From Gardnerella greenwoodii 00703Dmash (GTDB lineage Bacteria; Actinomycetota; Actinomycetes; Actinomycetales; Bifidobacteriaceae), in contig NZ_ADEV01000004.1 in the NCBI RefSeq assembly GCF_000263635.1, forward strand, positions 186,001-250,000: 64,000 nucleotides of DNA, written 5' to 3'. Within the stretch, counting starts at the first letter, position 1; the number at the start of each line of letters is the position of its first letter. Below, in pieces: positions 28,432 through 36,298 of the stretch. The translations under genes and the position numbers were made by a program. The notes under the pieces were generated by a model, which saw only the letters and a list, made by a program, of their open reading frames with translations, did not search any database and was not told where the DNA came from.

Positions 28432-29085
28432 TTATATGTCATGTGAATATTTTGCGAGCGCAGCAAGCGCCTGCATTCGACTTCGGACTTGAAGTTTTCC
28501 ATAAATACGACGTAAATGCGTGTTTACTGTTGAAACTTTCACATTAAGCTGATCTGCAATCTCTTTCGTAGAATACCCCTGTTTGCAAAAGCGCATAATT
28601 TCCGATTCTTGAGGAGACAAAACTGAAGTCTTCGGAAGTTGAGAAATCATATTAAATGATTCTTGCGGAGTGTGAAAATAGTCAATATATTGTGGCAATT
28701 CTGGGCAACCGTAGCTTGTTGCGCGCGATTGGATGGCTGCAACTACGTCTGCTAAATTGTCTTTATGCACTAACGCTTGACCACCCGACTTAGCAACTTG
28801 CAATACGTATTCATCCAGCATGTAGGAAGTAATGCCAATTAAAACAATATTGCTATTGCGCTCGCGAATTGCTTTAATTACATCAACACCACTCATTTCT
28901 CTCATTGACATATCTACTAAAAGTACGTCAGGAGTATTTTCTGTAACGCAACGATGAATAGCTTGTTTTGCAGAAGAGCACATCCATGCACAAACAAAGT
29001 TTTCAGGCAAACGACTTTTTAGAAGAAGTTGCATGTACCGCAATACAAGCGTGTCATTATCAACAATTGCGTAAGTAGTGTTCAT
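28432..29085 (-). CDS. response regulator, LuxR/NarL type, second copy
   Basis: 217 residues from ATG 29085; an upstream TTG would add 13. Receiver with DND, VDMS and HKDN, and a LuxR helix-turn-helix (STKEIADQLNVKVSTVNTHL). It closely resembles the regulator at 25028 (for example YAIVDND and IVLIGxTSY shared). No good ribosome site precedes the ATG. Confidence 0.88.
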   Translation of the reverse strand: MNTTYAIVDNDTLVLRYMQLLLKSRLPENFVCAWMCSSAKQAIHRCVTENTPDVLLVDMSMREMSGVDVIKAIRERNSNIVLIGITSYMLDEYVLQVAKSGGQALVHKDNLADVVAAIQSRATSYGCPELPQYIDYFHTPQESFNMISQLPKTSVLSPQESEIMRFCKQGYSTKEIADQLNVKVSTVNTHLRRIYGKLQVRSRMQALAALAKYSHDI

Positions 29086-29120
29086 ACAATATATGGTATC
29101 TTGTTTTTTAAATCCGCTTA

Positions 29121-29582
29121 TCAAGAGATGTGCGACTGTATTGTTTTTCTCAAATTATCAAGATTGTACACATTAAAGTGCCATACACTAGCACTTTCCG
29201 TTGGCACACTCCATTCTTCTGTTTTACCATTGACAGTAAAGCGAATTATTTGAGTTGTTGGCTTATTTATAACTTCAAAATTAGTGAGTTGATTCCACGG
29301 AATGCGACGAAGATGCTTATCGTCTAATTTAGCTAGATTACTCGAGCCTAAAATGACATTCGGATTAACAACAATAAACTCATTATTAGTGGCAGCGATA
29401 ATACGCGCAGCAACGCCTTGCTCTACATAGAATAATTTAGGTAACAAAAATAGTTTGATTAAATCTTTCCACCAAGGGTCGTACTTCATAGTAAGCACAT
29501 ATGTTTTACCAACTGAAAGATTATGCGCTTTAAAGTACTTAACAATATCCTCTTCTCTTATACCGCGCAAAGGATTAGTCAT
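29121..29582 (-). CDS. hypothetical protein, unknown
   Basis: 153 residues, starting at an ATG behind a strong AAGGAGGTG. Rich in short beta-like segments (FIVVNPNVILGSS, FEVINKPTTQIIRFTVNGK), with one modest hydrophobic patch (LIKLFLLPKLFYV). It resembles the plan of small PH-like regulatory domains, but I do not recognise the family. It is directly upstream (36 bases) of the second two-component pair and may be co-transcribed with it. Confidence 0.65.
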   Translation of the reverse strand: MTNPLRGIREEDIVKYFKAHNLSVGKTYVLTMKYDPWWKDLIKLFLLPKLFYVEQGVAARIIAATNNEFIVVNPNVILGSSNLAKLDDKHLRRIPWNQLTNFEVINKPTTQIIRFTVNGKTEEWSVPTESASVWHFNVYNLDNLRKTIQSHIS

Positions 29583-29730
29583 AATAAGCACCTCCTTGTG
29601 ATTCTTGTTTTGTAAATTACCAACATACTAACGTGCAGATTTTATATACACAAATAGGCGTACCTATTTTTAACGATAGCGTTTTTAGAAAACTTTTATT
29701 ATTAGCAGTTTGCATGTTCTCAACAATCAA

Positions 29731-29769
29731 TATTTAAGAATATTTTCGTTTTGGAAATATTCTTAAATA
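29731..29769. repeat. AT-rich inverted repeat with 15-bp perfect arms
   Basis: TATTTAAGAATATTT at 29731-29745 is exactly inverted at 29755-29769 around a 9-nt loop. It sits in gene-free DNA, 15 bases before palindrome copy 2. There is no T-run, so it is unlikely to be a plain terminator. The rest of 29583-29924 contains no gene that I can support. Confidence 0.85.
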
Positions 29770-29784
29770 GAGGCATACTTATGG

Positions 29785-29833
29785 AGTTATCGTGGCAGTT
29801 TTTGCGATTTTTGCGATTTCTGCCACGATAACT
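29785..29833. repeat. palindromic intergenic element, copy 2 of 5
   Basis: Arms GTTATCGTGGCAG (29786-29798) and CTGCCACGATAAC (29820-29832); centre TTTTTGC...GCGATTT, the reverse of copy 1. It lies between the hypothetical gene at 29121 and the AbiEi-like gene, which are divergent. Confidence 0.92.
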
Positions 29834-29924
29834 TGCTTAAAAATATAGCGTTGCAATTCTTTGTTGCTTTTACACTACAAAAAATATAAAATATTAGTAT
29901 GAAAGCAACAGAAGTGAGGCTATT

Positions 29925-30515
29925 GTGTCAAACAAAGAGATACTCCTTAACTATTTAGATAATAATCATGGAATAATTACATACAAGGATTGTAAAACAT
30001 TAGATATTCCAACTATATATTTAACTCGTTTGAAAAACGAAGGTGTTCTTAATCGAATTGAAAGGGGGATTTTCCTCTCTTCCAATGGTGATTATGACGA
30101 ATATTACTTCTTTCAATATCGTTATCCACAGGCCGTATTCTCTTATGTTTCAGCTCTTTATCTTCAAAGTTTTACAGATGAAATTCCACAACATTTTGAA
30201 GTAAGCGTTCCTAGAGGATATCGTTTTAATAATCCACCCTCAAATTTAGCTATTCATTGGGTTTCAAGATTGTATAGCAAGTTAGGCGTTACTACAACGG
30301 CTACCCCAATGGGGAATAAAGTACGTGTCTATGATTTTGAACGTATTATTTGTGATTTTATAATAAACAGAAACAGTATTGATTCTGAACTCTTTGTTAA
30401 AACTCTTCAAGCTTATAGTAAGTACAATGGGAAAGATCTTATAAAACTTCATGAGTATGCAACAAAAATGAATATATCCAATAAAATTAAGCAAACACTG
30501 GAAGTGCTACTGTGA
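29925..30515 (+). CDS. AbiEi-type antitoxin
   Basis: 196 residues, GTG start after GTGAGGCTATT. An N-terminal winged helix (ITYKDCKTLDIPTIYLTRLK, then RGIF) is followed by the AbiEi antitoxin domain (FEVSVPRGYR, then VYDFERIICDFI). In the type IV AbiE system this protein represses the operon and counters the nucleotidyltransferase toxin AbiEii without touching it. Here the toxin gene that should follow is only a remnant, so the antitoxin is an orphan. The DNA is notably AT-rich. Confidence 0.85.
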   Translation: MSNKEILLNYLDNNHGIITYKDCKTLDIPTIYLTRLKNEGVLNRIERGIFLSSNGDYDEYYFFQYRYPQAVFSYVSALYLQSFTDEIPQHFEVSVPRGYRFNNPPSNLAIHWVSRLYSKLGVTTTATPMGNKVRVYDFERIICDFIINRNSIDSELFVKTLQAYSKYNGKDLIKLHEYATKMNISNKIKQTLEVLL

Positions 30516-30644
30516 ATAAGGCAAAATTAACAGTGGCAAAATTATTCGAAAAAATATAGTTATACAAAAGGAATAACATTTTCAAGCGTACTTGATGAAA
30601 TTATAAACTTATTGAACGTTCTTAACGCTAAGCAAAATGACTAA
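30512..30644 (+). pseudogene. remnant of the AbiEii toxin gene
   Basis: The start overlaps the antitoxin stop by four bases, as in intact abiE operons, and reads VNKAKLTVAKLFEKI before a TAG. In another frame the next bases read YTKGITFSSVLDEIINLL and on to KQND, which looks like the extreme C-terminus of AbiEii. The whole nucleotidyltransferase core (usually about 250 residues) is missing. Only the two ends remain, joined with a frameshift. Confidence 0.7.
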
Positions 30645-30663
30645 ATTTTGTATCCATTGGCGA

Positions 30664-30701
30664 CAAAGCGACAATTTTGGCGATATAAAAATGTCGCTTT
30701 G
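30664..30701. terminator. hairpin between the abiE remnant and the DUF2089 gene
   Basis: CAAAGCGACA (30664-30673) pairs exactly with TGTCGCTTTG (30692-30701). No T-run follows, so a stem-loop is certain but termination is not. Confidence 0.5.
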
Positions 30702-30806
30702 CGTCATATCTCTCATGTTTATTCTTGACAAACTCATACAGCGACTTTAATATTTTTAATAAAAGTTTAATTTAATTAAAGTTTATAGGCTGAAGAAAGG
30801 GGTGAT

Positions 30807-31100
30807 ATGGATCACATTCCAAGATGGATGGCTAATCTCACAGATGAAGATATGTCGTTTATAAAGAACTTTGTATTATCGTCTGGATCGTTAAAAGAAA
30901 TGTCGCAAATGTATCAAGTCTCTTACCCAACGATGAGAATCAGGCTTAACAGGCTCATTGAAAAAATTCGAATAAGCGACAATGAACCAGAAGACCCGTT
31001 CGTTCTTTTAGTAAAGAGTCTTGCTATTGACGATAAATACGATGTTGACACAGCTCGAACACTCATAAACGAATATAGAAAAAGAAAGGATGAATCATGA
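30807..31100 (+). CDS. DUF2089-like helix-turn-helix protein
   Basis: 97 residues, ATG after AAAGGGGTGAT. The segment SGSLKEMSQMYQVSYPTMRI and following RLNRLIEKI matches the DUF2089 helix-turn-helix core. The N-terminal zinc-finger part seen in longer members is absent. Its stop overlaps the ATG of a tiny membrane protein (ATGA), so they form a two-gene unit. Confidence 0.75.
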   Translation: MDHIPRWMANLTDEDMSFIKNFVLSSGSLKEMSQMYQVSYPTMRIRLNRLIEKIRISDNEPEDPFVLLVKSLAIDDKYDVDTARTLINEYRKRKDES

Positions 31101-31270
31101 GCTATGCATTATTTGGTCCGATAATTGACATTCTTATCGCACTTGTTATATGTGCTTTAGTGTTCTTTATTGCAAGAAGTCTTATTCGCTATGCGCATTC
31201 TCTTAAGAAGGACGATAAGTCGTCTAAGCAGTCTGCAGAAGATAAAAGAATTGCGTTACAGGACTTATAA
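31097..31270 (+). CDS. tiny single-pass membrane protein
   Basis: 57 residues. One membrane helix (IIDILIALVICALVFFIA) is followed by a basic stretch and a Lys/Asp/Ser-rich cytoplasmic tail. It overlaps the DUF2089-like gene by four bases (ATGA) and should be translated by coupling. The pairing of a small DNA-binding protein with a small membrane protein suggests that the membrane protein controls the regulator, as with other regulator/anchor pairs; this is inference. Confidence 0.75.
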   Translation: MSYALFGPIIDILIALVICALVFFIARSLIRYAHSLKKDDKSSKQSAEDKRIALQDL

Positions 31271-31281
31271 AACACAAAAAC

Positions 31282-31334
31282 CGAGTTATCGTGGCAGTTT
31301 TTGCTAATTTTGCAATTTCTGCCACGATAACTCG
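31282..31334. repeat. palindromic intergenic element, copy 3 of 5
   Basis: Arms extend to 16 bp (CGAGTTATCGTGGCAG and its inverse). The 21-base centre is the reverse complement of the centre of copy 1 except for one base, while the sequence to its right matches the right flank of copy 1 in the same direction. Confidence 0.92.
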
Positions 31335-31457
31335 TATAACATAACAACGAAACAGCATTATGCATCACAGATTAACCGCCTACTTGCATCTGCTGCGCAA
31401 AGGTTCGTCCAAGTACTCGATTGAAATACGTCCAAGTACTCGATTAAAACGCGTCCT
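31335..31457 (+). repeat. long repeat shared with 27051-27193
   Basis: Runs TATAACATAACAAC through CTGCTGCGCAAAGGTTCG and two and a bit 23-bp units beginning CGTCCAAGTACTCGATT. It directly precedes the promoter of the bacteriocin-like locus. Confidence 0.85.
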
Positions 31458-31469
31458 TAACATTTCTTG

Positions 31470-31498
31470 TTGACGCAACGAATAAGTAAATCTATCAT
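31470..31498 (+). promoter_or_regulatory. promoter of the lactococcin-972-like locus
   Basis: TTGACG (31470-31475) and TATCAT (31493-31498) are 17 bases apart, close to the ideal. Transcription should start near 31505, just before the C-tract. Confidence 0.75.
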
Positions 31499-31517
31499 GT
31501 TAGTGGGAGGCACATTG

Positions 31518-31528
31518 CCCCCCCCCCC
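31518..31528 (+). repeat. eleven-C homopolymer in the leader
   Basis: An uninterrupted run of eleven C lies about 20 bases after the -10 hexamer and 12 bases before the ribosome site GGAGG. The bases around it can pair (GGGAGGCA with the first C residues, and CCAAC with GTTGG at the ribosome site), so its length could alter leader folding. Confidence 0.85.
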
Positions 31529-31551
31529 AACAAATAAGTTGGAGGTTTACG

Positions 31552-31668
31552 ATGAAGAAAATTTCACGTATTGCATCGACAGTAGTGTTAGCAAATGCTA
31601 CAGCCTTTTGTAGGCACTGGTCGTGCTACTGCCTACTGGGATTGCAAATAATCCGTATGCATGAATAA
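31552..31668 (+). pseudogene. broken bacteriocin-like precursor
   Basis: ATG six bases after GGAGG opens a 38-residue frame starting MKKISRIASTVVLANATAF, a signal peptide. It then changes to CRHWSCYC and stops. If one T of the TTTT near 31606-31609 is dropped, the frame continues VGTGRATAYWDCK and stops, which ends the signal peptide in a proper ATA cleavage site. Either way almost no mature peptide remains. The next two genes are of the lactococcin-972 export/immunity type, so this is probably what is left of the bacteriocin gene. Confidence 0.55.
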
Positions 31669-31687
31669 CTTATTATAGGGGTATGCG

Positions 31688-33886
31688 ATGTCTCGATTAT
31701 TGCGTTCATTATCATGCATGCTTGTTCTTCTGCTTGCGTTATTTGCATCGCTGTTAGGTTTGACAAGAATGAATGACTCCTTGGGTGATTGTATTGCTAT
31801 ATATCCGCAAACGAGTCGTCTTTTTTCATTACGCGGTGTGACAGAAGACAAAGCTGATCAAATTTATGCATTACTCAAGAAGACTGTTGCTCAGCATAAT
31901 GCTTTTGTGGTTCGTAATGATATGCGCTTGGCAGCGAGTGACGCTGGTGTAGATGGTTTTGAGCTTGGCATATTTGGCAATCCGCGAGGTAAAGATGATT
32001 TGCTTACTTTGTCATATCTCGGAACGCCAATCCTGACATCGCATGCCTTTACGCAATTATTGCACAGCGAAAGCAGCAAAACGCTTGGACTTGATATGGC
32101 AAAAGCAGATATGCTTGCTGATCTTCCCACTATTTCCATTGAGGGTTCGCGTTTAGTCGTTCGTCAATTAGATGCCCTCGTCAACAACAGCAAAACAAAG
32201 CTTGGCGATTACAGGATTGTGGGACTTTCTAGCCGAGACTACCATGCATTAGTTACTCAAGCTGCTCGCATCGCTGGTACAACCTACCAAGATTTTCAAC
32301 GTGGAAAATCTGGAATAGTACGATCCAATAGTTTTAATCAACTTACTTTTATTATTGTCTGCATTGTAACAGTGTTGCTTCTTGGCATTACGATAATTGC
32401 TGATGGGTATCTTTCGTATAGAACATTGGGAAGCTACTTATTGCTGGGTTGGTCGCGCTCATCGTTTGCTTTGCGTCACCTTATGCCGATACTTGTTTCA
32501 ACGCTCGCCGTATATCCTCTTGTTTGTATCGTGATGAGTTCATTTACTCACGGATTTATATGGAATATTCAATTGTTAATGCAGGCGCTGATTATAGCGT
32601 TGCCAGTTATTGCAGTTGTGTTGCTACTCAGCGCATTAGTCATTTTGATGATTATTTCTGTGAAACCAGTAGATGCAATTCGTAATCGTATTACCAAACG
32701 CGGTATGCTTATTGCTCTTGCGCTCGTTTATGCTATTGCATCAACATGCGTATTAGAAGGTGTGCATAGCATAGATGGGCCAATAGGCGAGTTGACGAAA
32801 AGTGTGGAAGTTGCTCGTTTGTGGCATCCTGTATTAAAGCAGAGAATTATGTATCACCGTCTTGTAGGGCAAGATGGTGCTTCGGTATCTGGTCAATCGA
32901 CGCAGTATGCCAAAGATGCTTTTGCATGGTATCGTTCTATTGAGGATAAGCCAGGAGTAAGGCTTGTTTACACAAGTTTCTTTGATGCGGATATACTACA
33001 AGATTGGCGCAATGGTAGCGTATATAAGCATGTGCCTTCTAAGCCATTCTGGTCTTTTGTGGCGTCGCCTAAGTACTTGCAAGATCAAGGATTTACTGTA
33101 GATAGCGATGTCAAAAACCTTGCTCGTCAGGGCGTGCGCATTTACTTCATTCCCGACACGTATAATCCTCAAGAGCAGACTTCGATGAGGCAGTGGCTTC
33201 AAGAGTCAGACAACTTAACGTCTACTGATGTTTCGACCAAGTTTACTGCGCATCCACAATTCGCATTCCGCACGTATCATCCTTCTCGCGAGTGGTTTAA
33301 CTGGTCTACGGATATTCATCATAAAGTTATGGTAAAAGATCCTATTATTTTTTATGCGACGAGCGATAATTTGAATGCGTCTGAAAGTGAATCATTACTT
33401 GCTGGCGGCCTTGACAATAGCTACATTAAATTGAATTATCAAGCAGCAGCTCGATATCTGAGCGACGCTTATACTGCACGGTATCATCTTGATGATAATC
33501 ATCTTCAATTCTTACAAGTAGGAGAATGCATTGCAGGCTACCAAAAGACGATTATGCAGACGTTGCAATTGTTTGGTAGCGTAATTCTGCTTATTACTCT
33601 GCTTATGTTGATATTGCTTATAGCGATTATTGCTATGTTCGCAGCATGCTATCAAGAAAGTATTGCAGTGAAACGATTGCTTGGTTTTTCGCTATTACGC
33701 ATATTTTCTATGCCATTCTTGCTTGTGGGAATCGTTCAAGGAGTACTTTTTGTTATTGCTTCGATTGAACGTACTCGTTCTGGCATGATATATGTGCTGA
33801 TTTCGGCAATTATTGAACTCATATTATTGACGATACAGACATATTATTTGAGTAATAAACACATTACTTCTATGGTAAAGGAGTAG
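31688..33886 (+). CDS. bacteriocin-associated membrane protein (lactococcin-972 type, DUF1430)
   Basis: 732 residues. An N-terminal membrane helix, an extracytoplasmic part (about 30-210), a group of three or four helices (about 217-340), a second extracytoplasmic part (about 350-630) and three C-terminal helices. This FtsX-like plan and the sequence fit the integral membrane proteins that accompany lactococcin-972 bacteriocins, thought to give immunity or export together with the ATPase. Complete, with no frameshift. It is followed seven bases later by the ATPase. Confidence 0.8.
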   Translation: MSRLLRSLSCMLVLLLALFASLLGLTRMNDSLGDCIAIYPQTSRLFSLRGVTEDKADQIYALLKKTVAQHNAFVVRNDMRLAASDAGVDGFELGIFGNPRGKDDLLTLSYLGTPILTSHAFTQLLHSESSKTLGLDMAKADMLADLPTISIEGSRLVVRQLDALVNNSKTKLGDYRIVGLSSRDYHALVTQAARIAGTTYQDFQRGKSGIVRSNSFNQLTFIIVCIVTVLLLGITIIADGYLSYRTLGSYLLLGWSRSSFALRHLMPILVSTLAVYPLVCIVMSSFTHGFIWNIQLLMQALIIALPVIAVVLLLSALVILMIISVKPVDAIRNRITKRGMLIALALVYAIASTCVLEGVHSIDGPIGELTKSVEVARLWHPVLKQRIMYHRLVGQDGASVSGQSTQYAKDAFAWYRSIEDKPGVRLVYTSFFDADILQDWRNGSVYKHVPSKPFWSFVASPKYLQDQGFTVDSDVKNLARQGVRIYFIPDTYNPQEQTSMRQWLQESDNLTSTDVSTKFTAHPQFAFRTYHPSREWFNWSTDIHHKVMVKDPIIFYATSDNLNASESESLLAGGLDNSYIKLNYQAAARYLSDAYTARYHLDDNHLQFLQVGECIAGYQKTIMQTLQLFGSVILLITLLMLILLIAIIAMFAACYQESIAVKRLLGFSLLRIFSMPFLLVGIVQGVLFVIASIERTRSGMIYVLISAIIELILLTIQTYYLSNKHITSMVKE

Positions 33887-33892
33887 TTGATA

Positions 33893-34564
33893 ATGCAAAA
33901 CAATGGTATTGAACCTTTAATAAGCGTACGCAATCTTTATAAATCATATGGAAATCGACCGGTTTTACATAATCTTAGTTTTAGTGTGCAACAAGGAGAA
34001 TCGTTAGCAATCATGGGGGCTTCTGGCTCTGGAAAATCCACTATTCTCAACATTCTCGGCATGCTTGAAACCTATGATAAAGGTGAAATAAAGATTGCTG
34101 GCAAAGAACTTCCAGCTATCAATTCTGTTGCTGCTACTAAGTTACGTCGTTATCATATTAGCTATTTATTTCAATCGTTTGCATTACTCAATGATCGAAC
34201 TGTGTTTGATAATTTGTGGATTGCAATGACATATAATAAAGAGTCAAAGTCTGTTAAACGCCAAATGATTGATAAAGTTCTTGCTGAACTCGGTATTGAG
34301 TATGCTAAAAATGACCGTATTGCTGTGCTTTCTGGTGGTGAACAGCAGCGAGTTGCGATTGCTCGTGCAATGCTGAAACCTGGCTCTTTGATTTTAGCAG
34401 ATGAACCGACGGGCTCACTTGATAGAGATCTTGCTGATAAAGTGTTTGCGCAATTGCAAGCGATGAATAAAGAATATAACAAGACCTTGCTTGTAGTGAC
34501 GCATGATCCTTTGATTGCTCAGCGATGTGATCGTGTGTTGCATATTGAGGCGCTAGCTCGGTAG
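33893..34564 (+). CDS. ABC ATPase of the lactococcin-972 group
   Basis: 223 residues with Walker A GASGSGKST, Q-loop in SYLFQSFALLNDRT, signature LSGGEQQR, Walker B LILADEPTGSLD and H-loop VTHDP. The YLFQ..ALL segment is typical of the bacteriocin-export group. The ATG at 33893 follows AAAGGAG; an in-frame TTG lies six bases earlier. It partners the membrane protein upstream. Confidence 0.88.
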   Translation: MQNNGIEPLISVRNLYKSYGNRPVLHNLSFSVQQGESLAIMGASGSGKSTILNILGMLETYDKGEIKIAGKELPAINSVAATKLRRYHISYLFQSFALLNDRTVFDNLWIAMTYNKESKSVKRQMIDKVLAELGIEYAKNDRIAVLSGGEQQRVAIARAMLKPGSLILADEPTGSLDRDLADKVFAQLQAMNKEYNKTLLVVTHDPLIAQRCDRVLHIEALAR

Positions 34565-34595
34565 TCGCATTGATTATCTTCTCTTCGTTAAATTT

Positions 34596-34648
34596 CGAGT
34601 TATCGTGGCAGTTTTTGCTAGATTTGCAATTTTTGCCACGATAACGCG
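34596..34648. repeat. palindromic intergenic element, copy 4 of 5
   Basis: Arms GTTATCGTGGCAG (34599-34611) and TTGCCACGATAAC (34633-34645), one arm base changed; centre in the same direction as copies 2 and 3. It lies between the bacteriocin-type ATPase and the AAA ATPase gene. Confidence 0.92.
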
Positions 34649-34799
34649 CGGTTGCGTTGAGTATATTGCAAAATAGTATAATTTAGATTATTATAATTAT
34701 GATTATAATAATCGCGATTATAATAACTTGAGCGCAGATTCAGCAGCTATAAGATGCGCTGAAAAATATTGCAATTATTAACGTAGCGGCAGGTGGAAT

Positions 34800-36251
34800 A
34801 TGGTTTTTGTTGGCAGACAAGACGAGTTACAAGTACTGGAAAAACTGTATGAAAACAGCAAACACTTGTTCCAGATGGCAATAGTTTATGGCCGAAGACG
34901 AATAGGAAAAACTTCGCTTATTTCACAATTTTGTAAAAATAAACGCGCAATACTTTTTACTGCTCGCGAACAAACCAATATCGAGAATTTGCGTGATTTC
35001 TCGCGAACTGTGTACGATTTCTTCAATCTACCAGCAACTACAGGATCGTTTAACAATTGGAACGACGCTCTCGATTTCGTTGCACAACAATCTAGCAGCG
35101 CAAATCAGAATGCTTCTCAATCTCCACTTATTCTAGTTTTCGACGAATTTCCGTACGCAGCTCAAGCGGATAAGTCTTTAGCCTCAACATTTCAAGTTGC
35201 AATAGATCATAAGTTTAAGAACGCGAACATGACTCTTATTTTGTGCGGAAGTAACGAAGGATTCATGGAAAGTGAAGTGCTTGGTAAAAAGAGTCCACTT
35301 TACGGAAGACGTACCGCGCAGATTCGCTTGCAACCATTCAATCTTTTTGAAGCATCTGAACTTATGCCAAATAATGCTACTTGGGAAGATAAAATCAACT
35401 ATTTTGCATCCCTTGGAGGAACACCATACTATATTGAACAGTTAGATAATAAGTTTTCGTTTGCGGAAAATCTTGAGCAGTTATGCTTTAATATTTCGGG
35501 AATTTTGTACGCTGAACCAGACATGCTTATGCGCCAGGAATTGCGCGATCCTTCAACGTACAATAGTGTGCTCAATGCTCTTGCTACAGGATGCAATACT
35601 CCGACTTTAATATCGGATCGTATTGGCTTGCCGGCTACATCAGTGAACGTGTATTTGAAAACATTAGAAGGCCTTGGATTGATTGAAAGAAATATTCCAT
35701 TCGGTATGAATCCGCTTCATTGCAAAAAAGGATTATGGCAGATTTGCGACCCATTTTTTGCGTATTGGTATAGGTTTGTAGCGCCTAATAAAGGATTGAT
35801 TGAACGCGGACTTTCACACGCTTCCGCAAGTAGTGTTCTTGGTGGTGAGCATGAAGTGTTTAGCACTTTTGTAGGTCAACAGTTTGAGAAAATGTGCGAG
35901 CAGTGGATTGTGCGCCAATGCAAAATTGGTGGAATGGACTTTTTGCCAACTAAGTTAGGTAAATGGTGGGGCTCTGATCCTATTGCGCGCGAACAAACTG
36001 ATATTGATATTGTTGCGCAAGACGATATTAACAAGCAGCTTCTTATTGCAGAATGTAAGTGGCGTAATAATCTTAACGAAGCTGAAGCAGTGAGCAAGTT
36101 GTTGCAGCGTGCAACTTTAGTTGAGAATGCAAAAAATCGCGATTATAAGAAAATATTTATGTTGTTTACAAAGCATCCAACTTCTTACAATCCTCGTCAT
36201 GCTAAAACAAGCATCAACTTTGTTGACGCGCAAACAATGTTTTTTAACTGA
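34800..36251 (+). CDS. AAA ATPase with C-terminal DUF234 / nuclease-like domain
   Basis: 483 residues. N-terminal P-loop ATPase with Walker A in YGRRRIGKTSLI and Walker B LILVFDEFPY, a winged-helix segment around 260-300 (TLISDRIGLPATSVNVYLKT), and a C-terminal DUF234 domain. The latter contains TDIDIVAQDD...LIAECKW, which has the D...(E)xK pattern of PD-(D/E)xK nucleases. Such proteins are common in archaea and scattered bacteria and are of unknown role, perhaps defence or mobile-element linked. The gene stands alone between palindrome copies 4 and 5. Confidence 0.85.
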   Translation: MVFVGRQDELQVLEKLYENSKHLFQMAIVYGRRRIGKTSLISQFCKNKRAILFTAREQTNIENLRDFSRTVYDFFNLPATTGSFNNWNDALDFVAQQSSSANQNASQSPLILVFDEFPYAAQADKSLASTFQVAIDHKFKNANMTLILCGSNEGFMESEVLGKKSPLYGRRTAQIRLQPFNLFEASELMPNNATWEDKINYFASLGGTPYYIEQLDNKFSFAENLEQLCFNISGILYAEPDMLMRQELRDPSTYNSVLNALATGCNTPTLISDRIGLPATSVNVYLKTLEGLGLIERNIPFGMNPLHCKKGLWQICDPFFAYWYRFVAPNKGLIERGLSHASASSVLGGEHEVFSTFVGQQFEKMCEQWIVRQCKIGGMDFLPTKLGKWWGSDPIAREQTDIDIVAQDDINKQLLIAECKWRNNLNEAEAVSKLLQRATLVENAKNRDYKKIFMLFTKHPTSYNPRHAKTSINFVDAQTMFFN

Positions 36252-36298
36252 TTACGGGACAATAGTTACGAGACTATATTGCGCAGCAATAATCACAT

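Noticed and set aside
31552..31668. intact small peptide gene
   Set aside because: The frame after the signal peptide is Cys/Leu/His-rich and has no cleavage site, whereas the neighbouring frame continues the signal peptide smoothly; a frameshifted remnant is more likely.
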